Origin: Theocolax elegans
Lineage: Eukaryota; Arthropoda; Insecta; Hymenoptera; Cerocephalidae
NCBI GenBank assembly: GCA_026168455.1
Contig: CM047428.1
Span: 21,914,759-21,978,758 of the forward strand
Length of the DNA stretch: 64,000 nucleotides
Direction: 5' to 3'
Position 1 is the first letter of the stretch. Each line of letters opens with the position of its first letter. This document shows positions 38,942 to 49,500 of this stretch, in pieces. The position numbers and the translations under genes were made by a program. Below the pieces are notes generated by a model, which did no database searches, was not told the origin of the DNA, and saw only the letters and a list, made by a program, of their open reading frames with translations.

Positions 38942-38970
<29 letters not shown>
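37037..38970 (+). mobile_element. non-LTR retrotransposon carrying ORF1 only (R1-clade-like), inside a (TAA)n microsatellite
   Basis: A GC-rich segment of about 1.9 kb begins abruptly after (TAA)n. It holds a short leader, an ORF1 of 518 codons, a 3' UTR of about 215 nt with stem-loop potential (GCCGGTAAGAATCCGGC near 38864), and a 29-nt poly(A), directly followed by more (TAA)n. There is no ORF2, no endonuclease and no reverse transcriptase. ORF1 has the three-zinc-knuckle layout of R1/Jockey-type gag proteins. Some R1-clade elements are known to insert into simple repeats or telomeric repeats, which fits the flanks. It is either an internally deleted copy or a genuinely non-autonomous element. 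Confidence 0.85.
37169..38725 (+). CDS. ORF1 (gag-like) protein of a non-LTR retrotransposon, 518 aa
   Basis: Nucleic-acid-binding gag-type protein of a non-LTR element, expected to bind element RNA and form ribonucleoprotein particles. Seen: Ser/Gly-rich N-terminus, a likely coiled coil at about residues 105-140 (EEIEVFRKEYEKVEKAQEEI), a basic region at about 190-275 rich in KKKKPRKE-type runs, a central gag region (about 285-430), then two CCHC knuckles, CYRCLDFGHTKRNC (441-454) and CYKCGEPGHNLKNC (463-476), and a third C-x2-C-x9-H-x6-C finger (482-502). The frame is uninterrupted, which suggests recent insertion. GC content is far above that of the surroundings. No second open frame follows the stop. 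Confidence 0.9.
   Translation: MSKRDENILPQAGNSKLGVNPVVGSDRVKAPVAGAGLMDFGGGHKPLSSNITSEAGSSKENPQQQPLSQMLSLPSASRLRSGSVTSIGSAISGISAYSRESQEEIEVFRKEYEKVEKAQEEIDSTYDHLKKELQAMLAACAKQPNISMVVKTGLKTVDALVQELYGKTKKMSLAVDDYKCQVEDYRVGHENRRRPKRRGIIAKAVIAATAKIQAQKRSREGPQSPPEASKTRKKKKPRKEVPPPGKDKEQSKSKPVVEKKKPTVKSGQAPLDRRKRQKAPVSTLVVTIARNRTFAEVLGKLRKEVNPDDSGAQVLSVRPTGRGDVLLRLGKKTDAAVFAEKVRTATQGMGEVRVRDRRVTLEIRDLDALTTRDEVVAALNKVLTSSPEGREVTLLGLNRSQQKTAIVKLDHESADKLKSMRHLCVGFVSCRVRDRVLVERCYRCLDFGHTKRNCKGVDRSSSCYKCGEPGHNLKNCKSAPKCFLCPSKDAEGVSHVAGSGACATFRRALDTARKAASR

Positions 38971-39005
<35 letters not shown>
38971..39005 (+). repeat. (TAA)n microsatellite, 3' flank of the retroelement
   Basis: About eleven TAA units directly after the poly(A) tail, in the same register type as the 5' flank. 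Confidence 0.95.
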
Positions 39006-39243
39006 TAATTCATAATATTATCTTATAAATTATCTTTAAATTTAATTATAATGTATTCGACAATTTAAAACATAAATAAAATGTAAAAAAATAAATGTTA
39101 CTTAGTTATTGACAACTTAATGTTTTCAAAAATAAATAAAATATAAATCTTATACAATAAATAAATTAACTAGATAATAAATAAAAATTATTTACCATCC
39201 AAAAATTATTTACCATCCAAAAATAGTTATTATTCTATTATTT

Positions 39244-39347
39244 TCAAGCACTACCAGTATTGGACAAATACTGGACAAGAGCTTCCGCTATTTTGTAATG
39301 CTCACTTAACTTTATATTAGAATAACTTATATCACTCAGTAAAACTT
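39244..39347 (-). pseudogene. exon-like coding relic of unknown origin
   Basis: The minus strand has an ATAG acceptor slightly upstream, then HQVLLSDISYSNIKLSEHY and KIAEALVQYLSNTGSA followed by TGA. The residue mix looks like real protein and unlike the surrounding AT-rich DNA. A second exon-like block with an AAG/GTAAGT donor, reading IFGKTMLMAHIFWTVK, lies at 40142-40188 on the same strand. I do not recognise the gene, and the sequence between the blocks is full of stops. Confidence 0.3.
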
Positions 39348-40334
39348 GATGAAAAAACTATGTGTATACATAGTATAATATATATATACATAATTTGATA
39401 TACACAATAAAATAAATAAACTATTATATTTATTGTCCGTTTAAATAGCACCATCAGCGCCATCATATACACCATAAGTATAATATATATCGCATTTTAT
39501 GTAACCTGCGTCCCGTATCCAAATTTGAATTTCAAATTTCTTTTATTTTATTACAAAAATATTTATTTATAACAATTCTCTTTTTTATTTATTTTTTAAT
39601 ACAAAAAATCGAATAGAAAAAAAAGAAATATAATAAAAAAATTTATTTATTAAAAAAAAATAATATTTTTATAACAAAATTTGATATAAAAAAATATAAA
39701 ACAATAAAAAATATTTACCACACACAACAATAAAATTTTAAAAGAAATCTAAACGTCAAACCCTATAAAGCATGTTTTTAATATGTCCAAATGTTTCTAA
39801 AATTTTAAATTAAAATTTAATTAAAATTTTTAAATATAATTAAACAAAAAACTTTGTTTTTAAACTTGAAAAATTTGGACTTGAACGTTAAATAAGCATA
39901 ACGAATTTTTTCTAAATTTAAGCCTATCTTTAATATTAAATAATATTAACTATTTTTCTTAAATTAAATTTCAATTTCAGGAACATAATCAACATAAACA
40001 GTTATACCAGTAAATAAAAAATTAACAAATTTAAACAATATACATGAATGTTGCTCTATAACGAATAAATAAATTAATTATATGGTTTCATATAGACAAA
40101 TTTAAATTGTACAATATTTTATCACATTTACTTACCTTTACTGTCCAAAATATATGTGCCATTAACATTGTTTTACCAAATATTCTTTAGAAGAAACATT
40201 AATGTATAAATACATTTTAAATTTATTATTAGAACATATATGTATATGCAAAATAATACTTCTGCATACTATAATTACAATTCTAATTTTTATTATTATT
40301 ATTATTTTATAAAATAACAAAAACCACCAACGGT

Positions 40335-40470
40335 GCGAGCGCGAAGCGCGAGCTATATTCGGTCGTGCCTTATAAGTTTCGGTTCTCAGGCGCAGCCTGA
40401 GAACAGAAACTTGCGCGCGAGGCGCGCGGGGGGTTGGCGCGCGGAGGCGCGCAGGGGGGCTCGGCCCCCC
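40335..40470. repeat. GC-rich cluster of five consecutive hairpins
   Basis: Within about 135 bp: GCGC-GAA-GCGC (around 40339-40349, containing GCGAAGC at 40341-40347); a long stem AAGTTTCGGTTCTCAGGC with loop GCA (40374-40412); GCGCGC-GAG-GCGCGC (40413-40427); GCGCGC-GGAG-GCGCGC (40437-40452); and GGGGGGC-TCG-GCCCCCC (40454-40470). All loops are three or four bases. It is strongly GC-rich in an AT-rich setting and has no convincing reading frame. Confidence 0.85.
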
Positions 40471-41063
40471 TAGTTTCTTAATAAATTGAAAACTAATATA
40501 GATAATTTGACAAAACACCCGAATCAAAAGGGAAGATTTTCTATTCTACACGAGTACATTTATTCTAATTAAAAATATCATATGTAACATTCAAAATTTT
40601 CAAAAATAAATTTTTTAAAAATTGATATTCGACTTTAAAACATAAAGTAAATCTATAGATCGGAATTCAGAAGTCGAAAAGAAAACTTTCTACGTAAGCC
40701 GAGTGAAATCGATACACACACACGCACACATTCACAACGGACATGGTTTAAAAAAACACTTGATTTGACTTCTAGCATGTTTTTAACCAAACAAAAAATT
40801 TTACTATTTCGAAGTTTTTTAAGAAAATTAAGAAAATAATAGTAATAAAAATGTCAATACTGTAACGAAGTGACAGACTGTAAAAATGCAATTAAGGTAC
40901 TATACTGTGTAATAAAATTTACATAACTTATTTTAATAAATGTTACTATACAGTATAATCATTTTTACAATTTTGACGCTCTGTAATTATTGTCATTTTT
41001 ACTGCAACATTTTTTCTCAATGTATACATGTACATATAAGTGAAATAAATAAAATATTAATTT

Positions 41064-42113
41064 CCCTGGTAGAAAATAAAGCATCAATTATGGTCGGTTC
41101 GTCATCTATTGACCATTTCAGGGTAGTCAGAAGATTAGACCAGAATTTGACCATAGGTTGACCAGAATACGGACTACGCTCTTTAAATTTATAACCTCAA
41201 AGGTTGCCTTAATATTTCGTCATTAAACTAAATTTTAGCATTTTTGACTTTCTACGCGATTACAGCAATAAAAATTAAACTATTTAAACTAACAAGGAAA
41301 CTATTTGCTGATAATCCTCAAATCTCTTGTATTAGTGTTCGTATGCTTAAATATCAGTTCATTACTGCTTATATGCTATTCATCGATGAAGCTTAAATGA
41401 CTTTTACTGTTGTTCGCATGCAAAAATTTCATTTTTAGGGAAACTGTACTTTGAACATGAGCATACACTTAAAATTTATTCGATAAAGCTCAAATGATTT
41501 ATTCTGGTATTCGTACACAAGAACAGGATTTCTGAAAAAAATTTTTTTTTCAATTGTGACACTTTATTTTTACAATTTTTCAAAATGGTTTATTTCATCT
41601 ATTTTTTAACAAACTGTAAATATTAAAAAAAATTTATTTGTTAAAGTTGTTTTTTTAATTGAAAAAAGTGCTTTAGGTCATTTTAAGATTTAATTACTAC
41701 ATCCATATATGTTTCATATATACTTAAATACCTTCATATTTTGTTTATTTAGTTACAAACAATGTATTTGGAAGTAAATGTAAGATATGCTAGACAACTA
41801 ATTATTATATTATTTAAATTTTAACATTAATGACTTTTTTGTAATCTTTCATTGTAAAATAAATGTGAAATGCTATTTTTAAAAAGAATAACATTTTTTC
41901 TTATTTAGTTGAACAATTAATCAGACAAAACTAAGTATAACTTATTTAAATGTCTAACCTCAAAATCATTCATTATACGCGTACGGTAAACTTATGGTGA
42001 AATTCCGTCGGGTGTAAGCGGGGTTTTTCACCAGAAACTACTCTATTTTCTGACCACTGACCATAAAATTGACAGACATTATGGTCAACGTTATACTCAA
42101 ATTTCTACCAGGG
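41064..42113. mobile_element. possible DNA element bounded by CCCTGGTAGAAA inverted termini
   Basis: CCCTGGTAGAAAAT at 41064 and ATTTCTACCAGGG at 42101-42113 are inverted. Just inside both ends, GACCATAA/TTATGGTC-type phrases recur. The interior has no transposase frame. Related termini occur at 58414-58924, 18762, 22515 and 2490-2605. Confidence 0.55.
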
Positions 42114-43669
42114 TTCAAATTAATTATTAATTGAAAATTATATTTATATTTTTAATATCTGATATATATAACCTAATAGTGTGTATAAGAAGAGAAATTT
42201 AGCTTTGTAAGTATTAAGAATTATTTATGTAAGACGAATATGTAAGAATAAAGCTCTATAAGATATTCATCAGACATTTTGAGGCACTCCGCGTATATTG
42301 CTGACGATAAACATATAACTTACCTTAAAAACGTTACGATTTTTACATATCACAATAGTAATAATTACAAATACAATTACATATTTTATAATTTAAAATA
42401 TCGAGCACCTAATCAGGACCGTAAGAGGTTGTTAAGGACCTTGCTATTGCCTGAAAAACATTGTCCGATAGTATATCCAAATAGATAGAAAATCCAAATT
42501 TTTTTCTCATTCGGAAATTGTTTATGTAGGTGTAGATTGAAACTTTCTAAGCAAAAACTAAAATAAAAATTAGTTTTCGAACTATAACAGAGTTCATGCG
42601 CTATTAAATGTGCGGCCTTTGACCTTAAGAACAAAAAAAAATACATTAGATAAATAGAATATGCTTACACCGGTGTAATAAACGTTTCAAACAGTACTTA
42701 CAGACTTTCGAAAGACGACAATAAAAAAATTCTCATCGCGCTATCTTCGACGCACGCACACACACACACACCCATAAAAAAAACCGTAAAATAGGCAATT
42801 TCCGGTATGCAAAATGACAAATACATATACGTAATCCTATCAGCTTATTATTATTATAATAACAACTACACATACACATACAGGTATCGACTACATGGGT
42901 AATGGAAAGTGGATCAAGGTTTTAATCGCATGGTCTTTTTTAAAAGAAGCATCAGGATTTTATATATACACATACCATTGACGATAAGAAGAGACGTACG
43001 TTTCGTACATATATATGTCTACTTTGGTTACCAACTCCTCAAGGTTGATTAAAAAAAAAAAGAAGCATTATTGTCGCGTATCAAGAGAGAGAGAGAGAGG
43101 CGTCTTTTTTAGAGTCCTTGTCATCGATTTGACCGAGCACGACAATGTGCCTTGGACAAATTACCTAATTACCATCGAGTGTTTGATTTGAAGGAGTTTT
43201 CTCGTGCGTGTCGTTGTAGAATTTTGTAAATATACAATCGTCAATGGCTTATCGGTGGAAACAAAGATTTTAATGTTACTGCTCTTACTCTTGAATGGAA
43301 ACGTGTATCTCAAATTTTTGATTAATCTGCGAATGATAATTCGCGTGACACAATTATTCAATTGTAACGCGTGCCATGTTCAAAGCGGAATATCGTGATA
43401 TCCGTTTTTTTTTTGTTTTTTTTTGTGAATCCCATATTCACTTCTGTTCATTCAATCTTGAAATGTAATAAAGATAAAGATTATTAAAAATATAAGATCC
43501 TATAATGTGAAATAGATTAATTAAAATTATGTATTCAAATTTAGAGGTTGAAAATATTGTTATACGTTCAATTAAATCATAAACATACGGAATGAAAATT
43601 TTACTGTGAATTCCGAAGAAAAATAATTAATTGCGATGAATAAAAAATATATTAACTTTAATTCGAAAT

Positions 43670-44690
43670 AACGATATAAAGTGGGGAACTGAATGGAATT
43701 GAATTTCAATACTATTGATTTGAATTTGAAGGAATTGAAGTAATAATATTCAAATGAATTAGAAGAAATGAAATTTGAAAAAAATTATTGAGTAAAATAG
43801 TAGAAAAGAAATTTAAAGTGTTTGAGTAATATAGAATTTATTTCAATTAAATCAAATTTGGAGAAACTGTATATTGAAATGAATTTTAAGAAAAGTATAT
43901 TCATGATATGAAATGTAATATTGAATTGAATTGAAAGAAATTAAATTTTAAGAAATAAAGTTGAATTGATTTTGTATAAAATAAAATTAAAGTAATTAAG
44001 TAATATTGAATTGATTACAAATAATTAAATTTAAAAAAAAGAAGTATAAATAAGTTGAATAAGATGTTGAATAAAATTCACATAAATTAAATTTTAAGAA
44101 ATAATGTTGAATTTAATTCGATGAAATGTAATACATGAAACTATGTTGAATTAAATTAATATAAGTAAAATTTAAGAAATTTGAATTTAATTAACGAATA
44201 AAAGTAATTTTGAGGCCTGCGATGGCTCGGTCGGTAGGGCGTCGGGCTCGTAATCTGAAGGTCCCATCAGGTTCGATTCCTGGCCCCTGCCGATTGATAC
44301 AAACACCACTGGCGAATGTATTTTTCGACAAGTGCTTTCTTCACCAAGACATTGTATGACCTCCGTCGCTGATTAGCACCGGTTTGGGAGTATAAAAAGA
44401 GCGACGTTAAAATAATAATAAAAAAAAATAAAACAAATAAAAGTAATTTAAATTAAAAATAAAAATTCATGAAATTTAATGAAATAATATTGAATTGAAT
44501 TCGATCAAACGAAAATTAAAGTAATAATACTAATTTCATTTATAATTTTAAACCAAATTTGTGATTGATAGAATTGAAACCAAAAGAAATAATATAAAAT
44601 TGAATGTAATGAACTAAAATTTATTGTAACATCGAATAGAATCGATTGAACTTTGAGCTATAGCTTACAAAATATTTATTTATTTCGATT
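43670..44690. repeat. degenerate minisatellite (ATATTGAATTGAATT...AAGAAATGAAATTTAAG)
   Basis: Irregular repetition of a unit of about 40-50 bp built from TATTGAATTGAATT and AAGAAATWAAATTTTAAGAA. It is interrupted at 44211-44435 by the SINE. The same unit occurs at 48600-49040. Confidence 0.7.
44211..44435 (+). mobile_element. tRNA-derived SINE with 14-bp target-site duplication
   Basis: The head resembles a tRNA: A-box-like TGGCTCGGTCGG (44223-44234), anticodon-loop-like CTCGTAATC with CGT in the anticodon position, and a perfect B box GGTTCGATTCC (44270-44280). A tRNA-unrelated body follows, ending GCGACGTTAAAATAATAAT and an A-rich tail. AATAAAAGTAATTT occurs directly on both sides (44197-44210 and 44436-44449), the hallmark of target-primed insertion. 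It is not a functional tRNA gene: the acceptor stem does not close and the body continues. It sits inside a degenerate minisatellite. Confidence 0.9.
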
Positions 44691-44750
44691 TAATATTTCG
44701 TTAAACTCACATTCTAATAATACAAAATGTTATTAATAAATGTTTTATAA

Positions 44751-44806
44751 TAATTAGCTGTGTGAACCCTCCTCGGGTTCTTGGTAAGCTGAAAAATAAA
44801 AATAAA
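44751..44806 (+). mobile_element. very short 3' end of a retroposon, with 13-bp target duplication
   Basis: Contains the hairpin-forming GAACCCTCCTCGGGTTC and then TTGGTAAGCTGAAAAATAAA with an A-rich tail. AAATGTTTTATAA flanks it on both sides (44738-44750 and 44807-44819). The same tail occurs inverted at 34475-34527, so this is a dispersed family represented here by 5'-truncated copies. Confidence 0.75.
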
Positions 44807-45599
44807 AAATGTTTTATAAATATTATGTGTATACAATTAAAGACCCATATAATAAATCATAGACTCCTAATTTAAAAATAATAATAAGTTTTTATTATAC
44901 AAGCAAATACAAAATCTTGCGCATAAACAATCGATGTAATTTTTTTTTGTTAGAAATTCATCTTTTACTTGATAAAAATACAATTGCTTTGTCGAATTTT
45001 CACTTTCTCATATTAGAAAAATATTATTCTAATAATTTTTCATCGTATCTTAACGTAAATATATAATAATAATAATATAATAATAATAATAATAATTTGA
45101 TGTATAGCTGCATCATTGTGACTTTATTTTTTAATAATATATATAACAATACATACAAATGTCACAAATTTTTACAAAAAAGAAAACGATCCTCTTATCA
45201 TTCTCATTGAAATATAAAATATACATATATAATGATTATTTACCATTCGATAAAAAAAAACAGAATTAACTGGTACAGGCATTTCGTTAAACTAACCTGC
45301 AAAAAGAAATAATAGTACTTTGGTTTCTTACGGCAATAAAAAATATGTAAAAAAACAGCGATACCTCTTATATATAATCAACAAGAAAAAAAAGGATATT
45401 TTCCCTTCCTCGCTTGCAACAAGGAAAAATGTACAATATATAAATCTATATTTTCGTAACTTCAAACTTACATTTTGATCAAATTTTTTCGTCACGACCG
45501 TTGCAAGCGAGGTTTTGTCAAAAAATTTTTGTTAGTCGAGAAATTACTTAACATTATATATATATGGCATGGCACGTTGCTGAGAATGAACGAGTCATT

Positions 45600-45627
45600 C
45601 ATATTAAATTTATATATGTATATATAT

Positions 45628-45670
<43 letters not shown>
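45600..45670. repeat. (TA)n and (GT)n microsatellite
   Basis: ATATATGTATATATATG is followed by about 15 GT units. Explains a His/Thr-rich minus-strand open frame at 45492-45818. The stretch 44820-46380 is otherwise AT-rich and featureless. Confidence 0.9.
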
Positions 45671-45671
<1 letters not shown>

Positions 45672-46388
45672 ATACGACATTGAACTCTCGCATTTATAAA
45701 AATGTAAGGCACGATTCAAGACCCTCGTAAGAACGGACCGGAAATCGGATACATCCTTGGACAAAATTTTTTTTCTCAATGCGATTTCTTTTTCTTTTAT
45801 ATATATATACATATACATATATATAAAAATATTTTTTATATTACAAAAGTTTCATTATGGCGATTTTCTTTTTTTTTTTTAATTTTAAAAAAAGTTATTG
45901 TTATAATACTTGAGAAGAGACGCTCCCAAAAGTAACAGTGTGTACAAGTATCTCGATATATTTTCTTTCATTTAGTTTGGAAAGTAAAAAGAATAATTAT
46001 TCATAACCTCAAAAAAAAAAGAAAAAATCGAGAATACAATTGGTCCGCGATATATGAGTCAGATTTCTAACGTTATCACTAGATATAAAAAAAACAATTA
46101 TCACTTTTGCCAATTAGTTGTTTACGAATACATATATGTTATGTTATATTATGGCAAAAATTTTCGTTGACATAGCTGATATATACGCTAAAACGACGTT
46201 TTAATGGTATTTTTACTTTTTTTTTTCTATATGACTAATAATAATAACTAAGTGCATTAAAGCAAGGGACGTTTTTTCTTTCCTCGTCAGTTATAATTTT
46301 TTTTTCTTCTTGAGTAAAAAATCATACTCCTGCACGTCTGACTTTTGTAAAAGTGTAAGAAAAGAAATATACTTTCTTTTTCTTTGTA

Positions 46389-46394
46389 TTTATT
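46389..46394 (-). terminator. possible polyadenylation signal of the CD36-family gene
   Basis: AATAAA on the minus strand, 29 nt beyond the stop codon. AATAAA is common by chance in DNA this AT-rich and other copies lie further downstream, so this is only a candidate. Confidence 0.3.
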
Positions 46395-46422
46395 TTTCCT
46401 TAGAGTTTCGTTGAATAATTCA

Positions 46423-46542
46423 CTAGAGTTTAGGATATAGGCGACGATCGGTTCTCGTTTGTGGATCGTCACTGGCACCGGTTTTATCCATGTATACCAT
46501 TTCTGTCTTCTTCTGGGACGAATCGGGTTTTGTCGTTTTGTT
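46423..46542 (-). CDS. CD36-family gene, coding exon 9, cytoplasmic tail and stop
   Basis: Starts NKTTKPDSSQKKTEMVYMDK and ends RRLYPKL followed by TAG. The reading frame follows from phase 0 of exon 8 and a clear TTTTCAG acceptor. The sequence is hydrophilic and includes a Tyr motif (MVYMD). A possible AATAAA polyadenylation signal lies at 46389-46394. Confidence 0.85.
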   Translation of the reverse strand, partial: NKTTKPDSSQKKTEMVYMDKTGASDDPQTRTDRRLYPKL

Positions 46543-49500
46543 CTGAAAATTTTTCGGAACATTAGTATCATCGATTTAAAACCTTTTGATGAAAATGGTT
46601 AACAAAACATTTATCGGATTTTTGGTTAATATATGGATCTATTGGTCATTTTTCTCTAATGGTAATCAAAATATTTATGATACTTTTTTTATAATATAAT
46701 TTTGACTAAAAACTTTTTCTGTTAAAAATTCCCAATAAAACCATTATCGGATTGCTGGCTATTTTCTCTAATGGAAATCAAAGTATATATGAAAATTTTT
46801 ATTGTCTATTGTAATTATATTATTTGCGTTATTCGCTATAAAACCTACTAATTATCAAAAATAAAATTCAAAATTTTTTTCATTCGATTGATCGATCATT
46901 ATACAATTATATAAATCAGCAATTTAACGACGTGTCGAGCAATAAAAATTAAATCGATTACAGTTCTATATACCAAGGCATAATTATTAACTACGACTGT
47001 TAATTGCATAAACAATCTAATCATAGTTGATTAGCAGTTACAAGATCAGGGAGTGCGTGTCAGTGTATTATTTGAATTTTTCACAATAATAATAAAAAAT
47101 GTATATATTTACGAAATAATTATTACCTGTGGTAACCTGCGCCGATTGTTTATGTAACACATGATGGCGACGCTGAATAACACGAGCGACCCAATGAGCA
47201 TTAATACTAATCCCGCGTACATGGTGATGTTTGGCAAATTCAAAAGCAATTTCAAATTGCCAACGACTTCGTCTGGTATTGTCACTTTCATGCTGAACCA
47301 GAACATTGGGAAGTAAAGTTTAGGAACATCTTTGAATAACCTGAAAATTTTGTCGCATGAATATTGTGTACAAGTTGATATTGCCATATACCCACAGGGT
47401 TAACATTGAAAAAGAACTATTCAATATTAACAAACATTAATTTTTTTCACAATTGAAAACATTTCTTAATTTTTTAAACAAATTATATTATTACTAACTT
47501 TTATTTTAAATTTTTTGGCCAATTTATATGTAACATTATTATATTAATTAATTATGAGACTACTCTGATTTTTTTCCATAATGGACTTACCTCAGGATGT
47601 CTCAGGAGTCATTTCATCAAATAGGCTGAAATTTTAACAGTAACTTTTAAATATAATTTCAATCCACTAGAGCAGAACAGAATTTCAATAAAAGTCTATA
47701 AATTCATTAAAAAAATTATTCAGCTGTTTTTTTACATAATTTTTCAATTTTTTCAAATAATTTAGTAAAATAATTTTTGTATTACAATGTTAACCCGATC
47801 TGTTCCATTCAAGTGGATTAAAATCATATTTAAAAGTTACTGCTGAATTTTCAGCTTATTCGATGAAATGGTTCCTGAGATATCCTGTAATAAGTACATT
47901 ATAAAAAAATCAGAGTACAGAGTCTAATAATTAATTAAAATAGTTATGTTACATATAAATTGGCCAACATTTTTTAAATCAACTTAATAGTAACATAGGT
48001 AATTTGATTAAAAAATTAAAAAATGTTTTCAATTGTTTTGAAAAAAATTATTAAATGTTAATATTGAAAAAGTTCTTTTTTAATTTCAATCCAGGCTTGT
48101 GCTCTGAATAAATAAATTCAAATTGCAATCGAGTATCCAAAAATTTACGTTTAATATTACATACGAAACTATTCTTTAAGGTCAATTTTCCAAGTAAAAT
48201 GAGACGTTGCATGCAGCCGTTTATCCTACATAATTCAAAACGAACAACCCATGCAAGTAGCATCATGATTACACATCATTTGAGTAATTTTCTTAACACT
48301 GAGCAGGAAAGTGATAGTAAATCGATTTTACATTAACATACTCTCCGTGATGAACACGATTTAGACTAATTTAAATTTCTTAAAAGGTATATACATATAT
48401 ACTTACGATACTGTCTTTGATGAGTGCAGTAAAATATTAACTTGGAGCCTAGCAGCCACTTCTATAGGTATACCAGTTGTCTGTCAAAAAAAATTGATAA
48501 TAAGTTGATGCGATGTATAATCACTGTTGAAATTAATGGTTGGATATAATTGGTGGATAACTTTAATGTAGAATTGATTTGAATAAAATATTAAACATAC
48601 AAAATCTGTAGACATAATTATTTACTGAACCAAGTGAATTTTAATTAAATTTTAACCAGAATTTTAAAAAGATTGTCGGATTTGAAGAAATACAATTTGA
48701 GGAATTATTACTGATTTGAACTCTCATATACAAATGAAATTTAAAGAAATATTTTGTATTCAAAGCAATGAAATTATAAGAAATTGTATTGAATTGAATT
48801 CAAAGAAATTAAATTTTAAGAAATAAAATGTAATTGATTTCAAAGATACTAAATAAAATTATATTGAATGCCGAAGAAATAAAATTAAGAAACAGCATTG
48901 AATTGGAATTTAAAGAAAAAGAAGTTCATGAAATGAAAGAATATTGAATTGATTTCGAAGAAATGAAATAATATTGAATTGAATTCCAAGAACTACAATT
49001 TAAGACATTACTATTCAATAATATTCAATGAAATTAAATTAAATTAATCTGGTAAAACTTATATTCTACTCTATCTTATCTACATGTCTAAAATTGAAAA
49101 ATGTAAATACCGAACAACATACCCAATAATGGTAATGTTCATCTCTCGCAGTCGGTAAAGTAGGAATCTGACTAAAATTATCAAATAATTCTAATAAATA
49201 AAAATAAACATACTGGTTCTAACGTAATCCAAAATCCATGATCCGCCTCGTTCGGACTAAGTCCATGGAAATCATTTCTCAACGATGGATCAGCCTTATG
49301 GAAGTGAGGTAGACTGATAAACCCTGGTGCTCCGTAACGACAAGCAGTGATATTGATGAGACCTAACGGTGAGCATTCGCCATTACAATAACATTGACCT
49401 TCGTTTACCACATCAGGATCTTCATCTTCGTCTTCTGGCCTAATCGTTGTAGGGTCGACAACGAAGAAATCTTCTGTGGTGGTCGTCGGTTCAAAGTACT

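Noticed and set aside
42413..42646. 77-codon minus-strand frame containing HELCYSS, reminiscent of a HEXXH metalloprotease motif
   Set aside because: HELCY is not HEXXH, there is no surrounding protease sequence, and short frames like this are common here.
44214..44288. Functional tRNA gene
   Set aside because: A and B boxes are present, but the acceptor stem does not pair, and the sequence continues into a SINE body with an A-rich tail and flanking duplications.
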